Shown: positions 28,554 through 36,513 of the stretch, piece after piece | Position numbering within the stretch: position 1 is the first letter of the stretch | How the letters are laid out: every line of letters begins with the position of its first letter | Assembly: GCF_050038885.1 (NCBI RefSeq) | Contig: NZ_CP143624.1 | Span: 7,502,001 to 7,566,000, forward strand | Length of the DNA stretch: 64,000 nucleotides | Reading direction: 5' to 3' | Source: Myxococcus flavus | GTDB lineage: Bacteria; Myxococcota; Myxococcia; Myxococcales; Myxococcaceae | Program-made: the position numbers and the translations under genes | The notes under the pieces: model-generated | The model's database searches: none | Seen by the model: only the letters and a program-made list of their open reading frames with translations | What the model was told of the DNA's origin: nothing

Positions 28554-29672
28554 ATGATCGTCATGCTCGAGCCGGACTCACCTGAGTCCGTGGTGTCCGC
28601 CGTCCTCCAGGTCGCCTCGCAGTACAAAGGCGTGACGCCTCGGACGCACGTCATCGGGGGCTCCGAGTACACGATTACGGAGGTCTACCTGCTGGGGCCA
28701 ACGGCGCAGGTGCCCGTCGAGCCCTTCGAGCAGATTCCGGGCGTGCGGCAGGTGGTGCGCGTCTCGCAGAAGTACCGCGTCATCGGCCGGCACAAGGGCC
28801 AGCGGACGTCGGCGGGCTTCGAGTACAACGGCATCACCTTCGACGAGCGCTCCGTGCAGGTGTTCGCCGGCCTGTGCGCCGTGGACAACCGGGAGAACGT
28901 GGACACGATGATGGCGGCGCTCGCGCGCGTCGGCATCCGCACCACGCGCATGGGCGCCTACAAGCCCCGCACCAACCCCTACGAGTTCCAGGGCCTGGGC
29001 GCCGCCTGCCTGCCGTGGGTGTTCGAGTCGGCGGGCAAGCACGGCATCAAGGTCATCGCGATGGAGGTGACGCACCCGCGTCACATCGACGAGATTCGCG
29101 ACGCGCTGGAGCGCTCGGGCAACGCCACGGGCGTCATGCTCCAGGTGGGCACGCGCAACGCGCAGAACTTCGAGCTGCTGAAGAGCATTGGCCAGCAGCG
29201 CGTCTTCCCCGTGCTCTTCAAGCGCGGCATGGGCATCACCCTGGAGGAGTCCCTCAACGCGTGCGAGTACGTGGCGAGCGAGGGCAACCCGAAGATCGTC
29301 TTCTGCCTGCGCGGCGTGAAGACGCACCTGGGTGACCCGCACCGCAACATGGTGGACTTCGCGCACGTGCCGGTGGTGCGGCGGCTGACGCGCCTGCCGG
29401 TGTGCGTGGACCCGTCGCACGCCATTGGCCAGGCCGCGGCGCCGCCGGACGGGCTGCCCGACATCTTCCACGCCATTGGCCAGGGCCTCATCGCTGGCGC
29501 CTCCATGGTGCTGGTGGACTTCCACCCGCAGCCCGAGGCCGCCCTGTGCGACGGCCCGCAGGCGCTGCGGATGGAGCAGCTCCCGGCGCTCCAGCGCTAC
29601 GTCAACCTGGTCCGCGGCGCGTACGACGAGGCGGTGCGCAACGGCGACGGCCTGGGCGGCACCCCCGCCTGA
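28554..29672 (+). CDS. DAHP synthase (3-deoxy-7-phosphoheptulonate synthase)
   Basis: The 372-residue protein is a class I-beta-type DAHP synthase, joining phosphoenolpyruvate and erythrose-4-phosphate in the first step of the shikimate pathway. An N-terminal ferredoxin-like regulatory domain of about 75 residues is followed by the barrel, with AGLCAVDNRENV (usually AGPCA/SVE), GAYKPRTNPYEFQGLG, LQVGTRNAQNFELL, VLFKRG, LRGVKT, VDPSHAIG and a final VDFHPQPEAALCDG. Several positions deviate from the family norm (GLC for GPC, RMG for RGG, a rewritten segment before DPSH), so it may be a divergent subgroup. The start follows GGGAGAATCC. It converges, with a 3-base gap, on the prephenate dehydratase genes. 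Confidence 0.9.
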   Translation: MIVMLEPDSPESVVSAVLQVASQYKGVTPRTHVIGGSEYTITEVYLLGPTAQVPVEPFEQIPGVRQVVRVSQKYRVIGRHKGQRTSAGFEYNGITFDERSVQVFAGLCAVDNRENVDTMMAALARVGIRTTRMGAYKPRTNPYEFQGLGAACLPWVFESAGKHGIKVIAMEVTHPRHIDEIRDALERSGNATGVMLQVGTRNAQNFELLKSIGQQRVFPVLFKRGMGITLEESLNACEYVASEGNPKIVFCLRGVKTHLGDPHRNMVDFAHVPVVRRLTRLPVCVDPSHAIGQAAAPPDGLPDIFHAIGQGLIAGASMVLVDFHPQPEAALCDGPQALRMEQLPALQRYVNLVRGAYDEAVRNGDGLGGTPA

Positions 29673-29675
29673 GGC

Positions 29676-30500
29676 TCACACCACGCCGTAGCTTCCGAGC
29701 ACCCGCAGGGTGATGCAGGCGGCCTGGGCGGCCTCCACCGCCTCGCGCACCCGCGGGTCCTCCAGCGCGCCGTCCACGTCCAGGCACCAGACGTACTCCC
29801 ACGCGCGGCGCTGGGGCCGCGACTCCAGCCGCGCCACGTTGAGGCCGCGCGAGGAGAACGCGCTCAGCGCGCGGTAGAGCGCGCCCGGCCCGTTCTCCAC
29901 GGTCAACGCCAGGGCCGTCTTCCGCCGCGTCCACGGGCGCTCGGGCGCGGGCCCCAGGGCGAGGAAGCGCGTGTAGTTGTCCGGCGAGTCCTCCACGCCT
30001 TCCTCCAGCACCGTCAGCCCGTACAGCGACGCGGACAGCCGGCTGGCGATGGCGGCCGTGTGGGGTGGGGCCTCCTCGGCCACCTTCCGGGCGGCGATGG
30101 CGGTGTTCGTCTCCGGCAGCGGGGTGATGCCGCGCCGCCGCAGGTAGCCCGCGCACTGGGCCAGGGCCTGCGGGTGCGAGAGGGCCTGCTGGATGCCCTC
30201 CAGCGTCTGCCCCGGCGGGGCCAGCAGGCAGTGGCGGATGCGCAGGGACAGCTCGCCCGTCACCGGCACGTCGTGCTCCAGCAGCAGGTCCACCGTCTCC
30301 GCCACCGGGCCGCCGAGCGAGCTCTCCACCGGCACCACGCCGCCGTGCACGCGGCCCTCGGCCACGGCCTCGAAGACGGCGCGGAAGGTGAGGCAGGGGA
30401 CGGCCTCCACGTCCGCGCCATGGAGCACGCGCAGGGCCTCTTCACCGTAGGCACCGGGCTCGCCCTGGAAGGCGATGCGGTGCCGCCGCGGCTCAGCCAT
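29676..30500 (-). CDS. Stand-alone prephenate dehydratase with ACT domain
   Basis: The 274-residue protein has a periplasmic-binding-protein-like PDT domain (FQGEPGAYGEEA, PVESSLGGPV, LSHPQALAQC, DNYTRFLALG with the catalytic TRF) and a C-terminal ACT domain (GPGALYRALSAFSSRGLNVARLESRP) whose GALxxAL and ESRP motifs are those of phenylalanine-sensing dehydratases. It converts prephenate to phenylpyruvate for phenylalanine. Its start overlaps the end of the upstream chorismate mutase-prephenate dehydratase gene by eight bases. The two proteins share the unusual LSHPQALAQC stretch, indicating a tandem duplication. Having both in one operon is unusual. Confidence 0.93.
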   Translation of the reverse strand: MAEPRRHRIAFQGEPGAYGEEALRVLHGADVEAVPCLTFRAVFEAVAEGRVHGGVVPVESSLGGPVAETVDLLLEHDVPVTGELSLRIRHCLLAPPGQTLEGIQQALSHPQALAQCAGYLRRRGITPLPETNTAIAARKVAEEAPPHTAAIASRLSASLYGLTVLEEGVEDSPDNYTRFLALGPAPERPWTRRKTALALTVENGPGALYRALSAFSSRGLNVARLESRPQRRAWEYVWCLDVDGALEDPRVREAVEAAQAACITLRVLGSYGVV

Positions 30501-31632
30501 GTGGCGCCTCCGCGCGCGCATACGTGCCCAGCACCCGCAGCGACGAGGTGAGGGGACGGATGTCCTCCAGGGCCGCCGTCACCGCGGCGGAGGCGGCGTG
30601 GCCCTCCACGTCCAGGTAGAAGCGGTACTGCCACGGCTGTCCGGGGATGGGGCGCGACTCCAGCTTGCTCAGGTTCACCCCGCGCAGCGTGAGCCGCTGC
30701 AGCAGCTCCCCCAGCGAGCCGGGGCGATGCTCCAGCACCACCATCAGGGACGTCTTGCAGGGCACGCCGGGAGACAGGGGCGTGGCCTCGCGGCCCACCT
30801 CCACGAAGCGCGTGTAGTCGAAGGCCGGCTGCAAATCCCCCGCGAGCACCTCCAGGCCGAAGCGCTGCGCCGCCGTCTCGCTGGCGATGGCCGCCACCGT
30901 CGGGTCATTGCGCTCGCGGACCTTCTGCGCCGCGCCGCCGGTGTCCACGTCCGGCACCGCGCGGGCCCAGGGCACCTTCTCGCGGAGGAACGCCTCGCAC
31001 TGCGCCAGCGCCTGCGGGTGCGAGAGCACCTCGCGCAGGTCCTCCAGCTTCGAGCCCGGCAGGCCCAGGAGCCGGTGGTCCACCTGGCTGACGAGCTCCG
31101 CGGTGATGACCACGCCGCCCTCGGCGAGCAGGTCATAGGTCTCGTTCATGCTGCCCGCGGTGGTGTTCTCGATGGGCAGCAGCACCAGGTCCTGCTCGCC
31201 GCGGCGCAGCGCCTCCACGGCCTCCCGGGCCAGGTCGAACCCGGTGAGCAGCACGCCGCCCGCGCGATTCGCGTAGCGGCGGCGCGCGGCGAGGTGGCTG
31301 TAGGAGCCCTCCACGCCGGGGTAGCCCACGCGCAGCGGCGTGCTGTCCAGGCGGGTGACGAGCTCGTGCTGCCGGGCCACGGACATGTCGATGAAGAGAC
31401 GCCAGATGCGCTCCACCTCGTGCGGGTCCAGCCCGTGCTCCGCGGCGCGGGTGCGGATGCGGCGCAAAAGCAGGTCCTCGCGGCGCTGGTCCCGGAAGGG
31501 GGCGGCCGCGGCCAGCTTGGCCCGGGCCACGTCGTCCGCCAGGTCCATGCGGCGGCGGAGCGCGTCGAGGATTTCCTCGTCGATGCGCTCGATGGACGTC
31601 CGGATGGCGTCGAGGTCGGGGAGGGTGGTCAT
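30493..31632 (-). CDS. pheA: Bifunctional chorismate mutase-prephenate dehydratase
   Basis: The 379-residue protein has an N-terminal AroQ chorismate mutase domain (about 1-95: IDEEILDALRRRMDLADDVARAK with conserved Arg and Glu residues), a PDT domain (VGYPGVEGSYSHLAA, PIENTTAGS, FDYTRFVEVG) and a C-terminal ACT domain (HRPGSLGELLQRLTLRGVNLSKLESRP). This is the P-protein layout for phenylalanine synthesis with feedback control by phenylalanine. It overlaps the GNAT gene upstream (ATGA) and the second dehydratase downstream, so the three are one operon. The GTC-flanked ATG at 31632 gives the normal mutase N-terminus (MTTLPDLDAIR). Confidence 0.94.
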   Translation of the reverse strand: MTTLPDLDAIRTSIERIDEEILDALRRRMDLADDVARAKLAAAAPFRDQRREDLLLRRIRTRAAEHGLDPHEVERIWRLFIDMSVARQHELVTRLDSTPLRVGYPGVEGSYSHLAARRRYANRAGGVLLTGFDLAREAVEALRRGEQDLVLLPIENTTAGSMNETYDLLAEGGVVITAELVSQVDHRLLGLPGSKLEDLREVLSHPQALAQCEAFLREKVPWARAVPDVDTGGAAQKVRERNDPTVAAIASETAAQRFGLEVLAGDLQPAFDYTRFVEVGREATPLSPGVPCKTSLMVVLEHRPGSLGELLQRLTLRGVNLSKLESRPIPGQPWQYRFYLDVEGHAASAAVTAALEDIRPLTSSLRVLGTYARAEAPHG

Positions 31633-32087
31633 CACGAGGTCTCGAGGTTGCGCCACATGAGGTGATGGGGCCCGATGCCGGGAAGGTCGAAGGGCTCGCC
31701 CCGCTGGGCGAAGCCCTGCGCGCGATAGAACCCTGAGGCCGTCATCCGCGCGTTGCACCACACCTGGGAACCGCCCTGCTGCGCCGCATGCTCCATGCAG
31801 GCCTTCAGGAGGGCGGCGCCATGGCCGTGACCTCGCAAGGTCGGGTCCACCGCCATGCCTCGCAGCCGCCACGCCGTGGTGGCGCGCAGCGCGTCCGGTG
31901 GCGGCTCGCGGTAGAGCGAGGCCACGCCCACCAGGCGCCCCTGCAGGAAGGCGCCCAGGTGGAGCGTGTCCGTGTCGTCATCGCCTGGATAGACAGCCAT
32001 CTCCGGAGGCTGGTTGGGGCGGAGGATGGCGTGGCGCAAGCCGCGCGTCTCCCGGGCCGGAATCCTGCGGATATCGGTGGTACTCAC
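31632..32087 (-). CDS. GNAT-family N-acetyltransferase
   Basis: The 151-residue protein has the GNAT acetyl-CoA-binding motif A (RGMAVDPTLRGHGHGAALL) and a motif B region (NARMTASGFYRAQGF). The substrate is unknown. It starts with GTG at 32087, and its stop overlaps the chorismate mutase-dehydratase start by four bases, so translation is coupled. It would be the first gene of the phenylalanine operon, although its product need not act in that pathway. Confidence 0.88.
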   Translation of the reverse strand: MSTTDIRRIPARETRGLRHAILRPNQPPEMAVYPGDDDTDTLHLGAFLQGRLVGVASLYREPPPDALRATTAWRLRGMAVDPTLRGHGHGAALLKACMEHAAQQGGSQVWCNARMTASGFYRAQGFAQRGEPFDLPGIGPHHLMWRNLETS

Positions 32088-32135
32088 GGCGCCGGAGTAT
32101 GCCCTCGGGGGCAGCGCCCTACCAGCATCGCGGTA

Positions 32136-32564
32136 CTACTTCGGCAGGACTGTTCTTCCCAGCTTCAACACCTGCTTGAAGTGCGTGGCGGTGACGGGGG
32201 CCACGCTCAGCCGGCCGCGGGTGACCAGCGGGAAGTCGCTCAGCGAGGCCGTGGCCTTGATGGTGGCCAGATCCACCGGCTGGGTGAAGGGGATGACGGG
32301 GCCCATGAACGTGGCCGCCCAGTCCTCGCCGGGCGCGGTGGAGTCCGGGCCCGGCGGCGTGAGCACGCGGGCCACGCCCACCACGGCCTTGTCTTCATTG
32401 GAGTGGTAGTAGAGGCACAGGTCGCCGGGCTTCATGGCCCGGATGTTGTTGCGCGCCTCGAAGTTGCGTACGCCCGTCCACTCCGTCTTCCCGTCCTTCT
32501 CCAGCTGGGCGTAGGCGTAGACGGAGGGTTCGCTCTTGATGAGCCAGTACTGAGGCTTTGCCAT
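32136..32564 (-). CDS. EVE-domain protein
   Basis: The 142-residue protein has the signature of EVE domains, PUA-like readers of modified bases in nucleic acid: it begins with YWLIKSEPSVYAY and has TGVRNFEARNNIRAMKPGDLCLYYHS. The size matches stand-alone EVE/THYN1-like proteins. The start at 32564 is the ATG before MAKPQYWLIKSEP. It stands upstream of the GNAT-phenylalanine operon with a 48-base gap and could share its transcript. EVE proteins often occur near restriction or base-modification genes; none is visible here. Confidence 0.92.
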   Translation of the reverse strand: MAKPQYWLIKSEPSVYAYAQLEKDGKTEWTGVRNFEARNNIRAMKPGDLCLYYHSNEDKAVVGVARVLTPPGPDSTAPGEDWAATFMGPVIPFTQPVDLATIKATASLSDFPLVTRGRLSVAPVTATHFKQVLKLGRTVLPK

Positions 32565-32688
32565 GGCGGCGCACCATAGAGCAGGGCCGGGCTCGGGATT
32601 CCAGCGCCTTCGCGCGAAACCGCGCGGGTGGACCGCCCGAGGCCCGGCGCCAGGACGCCGGCGCCAGGCCTCTTCCACGTGCCTCCGA

Positions 32689-32886
32689 CTACGCCTGCTT
32701 CGCGACGCTGGTCGCCGCCGGCGTGGGCGTCTTGTTCGTGAGCAGCGCGCTGCTGGCATACAGCGCCAGGCCCACCACCGCGACCACCGCGGCCTCCATC
32801 TGCGTCGCGAAGGCCACGCCCATCAGGGTCATGGCTCCGGTGCCCATCGCGAACGACGCCGCCACCGCCCCTGCCGCCTTCCTCAT
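32689..32886 (-). CDS. Small hydrophobic membrane protein (65 residues)
   Basis: This short protein has two hydrophobic stretches (AAGAVAASFAMGTGAMTLMGVAF and AAVVAVVGLALYASSALL) and a Thr/Ala/Lys-rich tail. The ATG is preceded by a strong GGGGGAAGGA Shine-Dalgarno-like sequence at good spacing, which is the main reason to believe it is translated. I recognise no family. It is encoded away from the exo cluster across a 373-base gap and sits 124 bases upstream of the EVE gene. It might act as a small membrane-resident regulator, but nothing shows this directly. Confidence 0.55.
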   Translation of the reverse strand: MRKAAGAVAASFAMGTGAMTLMGVAFATQMEAAVVAVVGLALYASSALLTNKTPTPAATSVAKQA

Positions 32887-33259
32887 CCGTCCTTCCCCCG
32901 TTCTCGCGAACTCATCACGCGTTGTGGACTTCCTTACCCCGCGCGAAGGTCATTCCAAGACGCGTGCCAGCCACTGGACGCTTGGATTGGGAAGTCCGGG
33001 GGGACGAAGAGGGAAAAGTCGTTCCGCGATCGGAGCACTGTCTGAAGAAAGCACTGGATGCGACGCGGGGACAATGCCGGAAAAATTTCCTGAACCCCAT
33101 GGGCTCCTACACGAGGGCAGTTCGTAACCCACTGCGATCCATGGGCTTTCCCTCCCCCTGGTACGTGGCACATCCGCTGCTAAGGCAACGGCGCCGGAAG
33201 CAACGCCCGGCTGCTGACGGGCCGGGAGCGCAACACACGCTTTTGAGGGAGATTGGACG
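32887..33259. promoter_or_regulatory. 373-bp intergenic region upstream of the exo cluster
   Basis: No convincing gene is seen here. The region has several AT-richer stretches, a sigma-54-type promoter candidate near its right end, and about 270 bases upstream of that promoter which could hold activator sites. By recall, the first M. xanthus exo gene is known as fdgA, a FruA-dependent gene, so FruA and enhancer-binding-protein sites would be expected here. Confidence 0.6.
33166..33181 (+). promoter_or_regulatory. Sigma-54-type (-24/-12) promoter candidate for the exo cluster
   Basis: TGGCACATCCGCTGCT matches the -24/-12 consensus TGGCACG-N4-TTGCW: TGGCAC is perfect, GG and GC are exactly ten bases apart, and the final W is T. 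Deviations are A for G and C for T at the two flanking positions. Transcription would start near 33192, about 68 bases before exoA. Confidence 0.7.
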
Positions 33260-33832
33260 ATGGGCAAGACGAGCGCGGGGTTCTGGACGGTGTTGGGTGT
33301 GATGCTCCTGGGGGGCTGCGCGCACCAGCCGGCGGTGAAGGTGGACAACACGGAGCAGCCCTATCGGATTGGCCGCGAGGACGTGCTGGACATCGCCGTT
33401 TGGCGTGACGCGGAGCTGTCCCGGACGCTTCCTGTCCGTCCGGATGGCTACATCTCCATGCCCATGGTGGGCGAGGTCCACGCGGCGGGGAAGACGCCCA
33501 CGGAGCTGGCCGAGTCCCTGAAGCAGGCGTTCCAGCCGTACGTGCAGGACCCCCGCGTGACGGTCATCGTCCGCGAGGTGAACAGCAGCCGCGTGTTCGT
33601 CACCGGCGAGGTGGCCCACCCGGGCGCCTATCCGCTGCGCGGCCGGGTGTCGCTGCTGCAGGCCATCGCCCTGGCGGGCGGTTTCACGGACTTCGCGAAC
33701 TCGGATGGAATCGTGGTCATCCGCAGCGACAAGAACGGCGGGCAGATTCCGGTGCGCTACCGCGACCTCATCTCTCCGGATGGCGGACACGAGCTCATGC
33801 TCCGCCCGGGTGACACCATCGTCGTGCCGTGA
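33260..33832 (+). CDS. exoA: Wza-type polysaccharide export lipoprotein (ExoA/FdgA-like)
   Basis: The 190-residue protein has a lipoprotein signal (VLGVMLLGGCAHQ) and a Poly_export domain (YRIGREDVLDIAVW, LPVRPDGYISMPMVGEVHAAG) followed by one SLBB-like domain (VFVTGEVAHPGAYPLRG). It lacks the second SLBB and the C-terminal membrane helix of full-length Wza, so the outer-membrane pore must be provided differently, possibly by the next gene's barrel. It should form the periplasmic part of the exporter for spore-coat polysaccharide. The gene name rests on cluster order matching M. xanthus exoA-I (recalled). It is first in the cluster, with GGGAGA in front of its ATG. Confidence 0.88.
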   Translation: MGKTSAGFWTVLGVMLLGGCAHQPAVKVDNTEQPYRIGREDVLDIAVWRDAELSRTLPVRPDGYISMPMVGEVHAAGKTPTELAESLKQAFQPYVQDPRVTVIVREVNSSRVFVTGEVAHPGAYPLRGRVSLLQAIALAGGFTDFANSDGIVVIRSDKNGGQIPVRYRDLISPDGGHELMLRPGDTIVVP

Positions 33833-33897
33833 GGTGTGGGGAGGCCGTGGGCGGAGTGGACGTGGACGGTGGCGGGTGTGCGGGACGGAGGGCGACG

Positions 33898-35043
33898 GTG
33901 AAGGGCAACTGGAAGAAGTGGCTACTGGCGGGCCTGATGCTCGCTGCTCCCGCCGCGCACGGCGCGACTGTCTGGGAGCCCCGGCTGCGGCTGACGGCCG
34001 AGGAGCGGTTCGACGACGACCTCCGCCTGGGCGGGGACGGCACCGGCCAGCTGATGACCAAGCTGACGCCGCGGCTGGGGCTGGAGGCGAAGGACGCGCG
34101 GCTCACGCTGGACAGCTTCTACGCGGCCGACCTGCTGATGCGGCACGGCTCGGGCAGGACGACGCTGGACCACCGGGGCGGGCTCGAGGCCCGGCACCTG
34201 CTGTCGCGCACGCTGCGGCTGGATGCCGCGGTGCGGGTGTTCCGCGTCACCGACCCCAGCTCCCTGCCGCGTGACGGCCTGGCCCGCTCCACGCAGCCCA
34301 CGTTCTTCACGCAGGCGACGCTGGGCGTGACGAACCGCGTGACGTCGCGGCTGGACCTGCGCGCGGGCTACCGCTTCGAGGTGGTGCGCATCCTCGAGGC
34401 CGGCCAGCAGGCGGGCTATGCGCATGCGCCGTCGCTGGAGGCGTGGTACCGCACCACGCGGCGGCTCAGCCTGGGCCTGGAGTACCGGTACCAGGGCTTC
34501 CTCTACGACGGGACGCTGAGCCAGGCGCATGGCGCGGCGCTGGGGTTGCGGTACCGGCTGACGCGGCCTACCACCCTCACCGTCCGGGCGGGCCCGGTGC
34601 GGTACCTGGCGCCGCTGGGCCAGGAGGGTGGCTGGGTTCCGCGCGTGCACGTGGAGCTGCAGCGTGAAGGCGAGCTGCTCGACCTGGGCGTGTCGATGGG
34701 ACACGACCTGGTGGGCGCCAACGGCTTCACGAACGCGCTGTGGGCGGACTACGCGTCGGTGATGCTGGCGCGTCGCTTCACCCAGAAGTTCTCGGTGTTC
34801 GGCGCGGCCAGTTTCTTCCGCAACGGGCAGGCCCCGTCGGTGGACTGGGCCGTGTTCCGAGGAGCGCCGCGGGTGTCTCAAGGCTACGCGGTGAGTGGTG
34901 GCGTGGAGTACCGCATCGACCGGCGCCTGGCGGCGCAGGGTGCGGTGGATCGCATTGCACAGGTGGGGCTGGCGGATTCGGCGAGCGCGGTGGACCTGAC
35001 GCGCAATGTCTTCGCCGTCCGTCTGGTGGTGACGCCTTGGTAG
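33898..35043 (+). CDS. exoB: Outer-membrane beta-barrel protein of the exo cluster (ExoB-like)
   Basis: The 381-residue protein has a signal peptide (WLLAGLMLAAPAAHGA) followed by alternating strands with many Arg, Tyr and Leu (for example SRLDLRAGYRFEVV and RRLSLGLEYRYQGF, then GAALGLRYRLTRP) and ends in VRLVVTPW, a C-terminal aromatic residue typical of barrel insertion signals. It probably forms the outer-membrane pore missing from the short export lipoprotein. The frame is open from 33829, but the GTG at 33898 has GGAGGG six bases upstream and starts directly before the signal peptide. Confidence 0.85.
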   Translation: MKGNWKKWLLAGLMLAAPAAHGATVWEPRLRLTAEERFDDDLRLGGDGTGQLMTKLTPRLGLEAKDARLTLDSFYAADLLMRHGSGRTTLDHRGGLEARHLLSRTLRLDAAVRVFRVTDPSSLPRDGLARSTQPTFFTQATLGVTNRVTSRLDLRAGYRFEVVRILEAGQQAGYAHAPSLEAWYRTTRRLSLGLEYRYQGFLYDGTLSQAHGAALGLRYRLTRPTTLTVRAGPVRYLAPLGQEGGWVPRVHVELQREGELLDLGVSMGHDLVGANGFTNALWADYASVMLARRFTQKFSVFGAASFFRNGQAPSVDWAVFRGAPRVSQGYAVSGGVEYRIDRRLAAQGAVDRIAQVGLADSASAVDLTRNVFAVRLVVTPW

Positions 35044-35075
35044 GTACAGCGAGTGGGATGGAGGAGGAGCGGAAC

Positions 35076-36485
35076 ATGGAGCGAGGGATGACGGCAGACC
35101 AGCTTCTGGCGGCGCTGTGGCGGCGCAAGGCACTGGTTGGTGCCATCGCAGCAGTGGTCTTCGTGGTGGGGGCAGCCATCGTGATGACCCGGCCAAGCAT
35201 GTACGAAGCATCCGTGGTCGTCCGCGTGGAGCCGCAGCGGCCGGGCGAGGAGATGGTGCAGCGCACGGTGAGCGAAATCATCGAGCAGCGGCTGCTCACC
35301 GTCCGCCAGGAGCTGCTGGCGCGCCCGGTGCTCCAGAAGGCCATCGAGGAGATGAACCTCTACCCGGAAATCGTCTCCGAGAAGGGCATGGAGGCCGCCG
35401 TCGCGCAGATGCGCAAGGACCTGACGGTGCGCGTGGAGGGTGAGACGGCCTTCGAGCTCACCTACGCGAACCGCGACCCGCAGGTGGCGGCGCAGGTGGC
35501 CAACCGCCTGCCGACCATCTTCTCCGAGGAGACGCTCAAGATTCGCCAGGCGCAGGCGGCGCGCGCCACCGAGCTCTTCAACGAGGAGATGGTCGCGCTG
35601 GGCAGGGCGGTCAGCAACTGGGAGACGAAGATCTCCCAGTTCAAGGTGGACCACCTGGGCGAGCTGCCCGAGCAGATGGAGATGAACATGCGCGGGCTGG
35701 AGCGCGTGTCCCACCAGCTCCAGACGAAGTCCGAGGAGCTGCGCGTCGCCGAGGCGCGGCGCTCCGACCTGGCGCGGGCGCGCAACGCGGTGGACAGCGA
35801 GGCGGGCCGGCTGGAGGCCGCGGAGAACGGCCTCACGCGGGCCCTGGTGAACGCGCGCACCACCTGGACGGATGACCACCCGGAGGTGAAGCGCCTGCAG
35901 GCGGAGCTGGAGGGCATGACGGCCCGCCGCAAGGAGGCGGAAGGGCGCCTGTGGGCCGAGCGCGCCGAGCGCACCCGCGTGGCCACGCTGATTGGCAACA
36001 TCCAGCAGGAGATCCAGGACCTGCAGAAGCAGGCCGAGGCCTACCAGGCCCGCCTCAACAACACCCCGCGCTGGGCGCACGAGCTGGCGGTGATGAACCG
36101 CGACTACGAAATCGCGCGCACCAAGTACCAGAGCGTGGTGAGCCGCAAGGTGGAGGCGGAGATTGCGCAGGAGCTGGAGGCCAAGAGCGCCAAGAGCCTG
36201 TTCAACGTCATCTCGCCGGCGGGCGTGCCGGCGACCCCGGCCCGGCCGGACCGCATGACGGGCATGCTCATCGTCTTCCTGCTGGCCCTGGGCCTGGGTG
36301 TTCTGACGGGCGCGGTGCTGGAGATGCGCGATGACAGCCTGCGTGACGGCATGGAGGTCCGCCAGCGCCTGACGCTGCCTGTGCTGGCGGTGGTCCCGGA
36401 AATGCAGGGCAAGACGGAGCGGCGGATTCTGATGCCGGCTTCGGGGGCTCGGAACAGCGTGTCCAACCCCACGTCGTTGAACTGA
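35076..36485 (+). CDS. exoC: Wzz-type chain-length regulator (ExoC-like)
   Basis: The 469-residue inner-membrane protein has a Wzz domain with one membrane segment near residues 20-40 (LVGAIAAVVFVVGAAIVM) and a second near 400-425 (GMLIVFLLALGLGVLTG), flanking a long periplasmic coiled coil rich in Arg, Glu and Ala. A PAGVPATPARPDR proline-rich box precedes the second segment, as is standard for polysaccharide co-polymerases. It controls chain length and activates the following BY-kinase. No kinase domain is fused to it. ATG 35076 is chosen over ATG 35058 because GGAGGAG lies at ideal spacing before it. Confidence 0.92.
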   Translation: MERGMTADQLLAALWRRKALVGAIAAVVFVVGAAIVMTRPSMYEASVVVRVEPQRPGEEMVQRTVSEIIEQRLLTVRQELLARPVLQKAIEEMNLYPEIVSEKGMEAAVAQMRKDLTVRVEGETAFELTYANRDPQVAAQVANRLPTIFSEETLKIRQAQAARATELFNEEMVALGRAVSNWETKISQFKVDHLGELPEQMEMNMRGLERVSHQLQTKSEELRVAEARRSDLARARNAVDSEAGRLEAAENGLTRALVNARTTWTDDHPEVKRLQAELEGMTARRKEAEGRLWAERAERTRVATLIGNIQQEIQDLQKQAEAYQARLNNTPRWAHELAVMNRDYEIARTKYQSVVSRKVEAEIAQELEAKSAKSLFNVISPAGVPATPARPDRMTGMLIVFLLALGLGVLTGAVLEMRDDSLRDGMEVRQRLTLPVLAVVPEMQGKTERRILMPASGARNSVSNPTSLN

Positions 36486-36513
36486 GTCTCGCCGAAAAGG
36501 ACGGAGGACGGAG

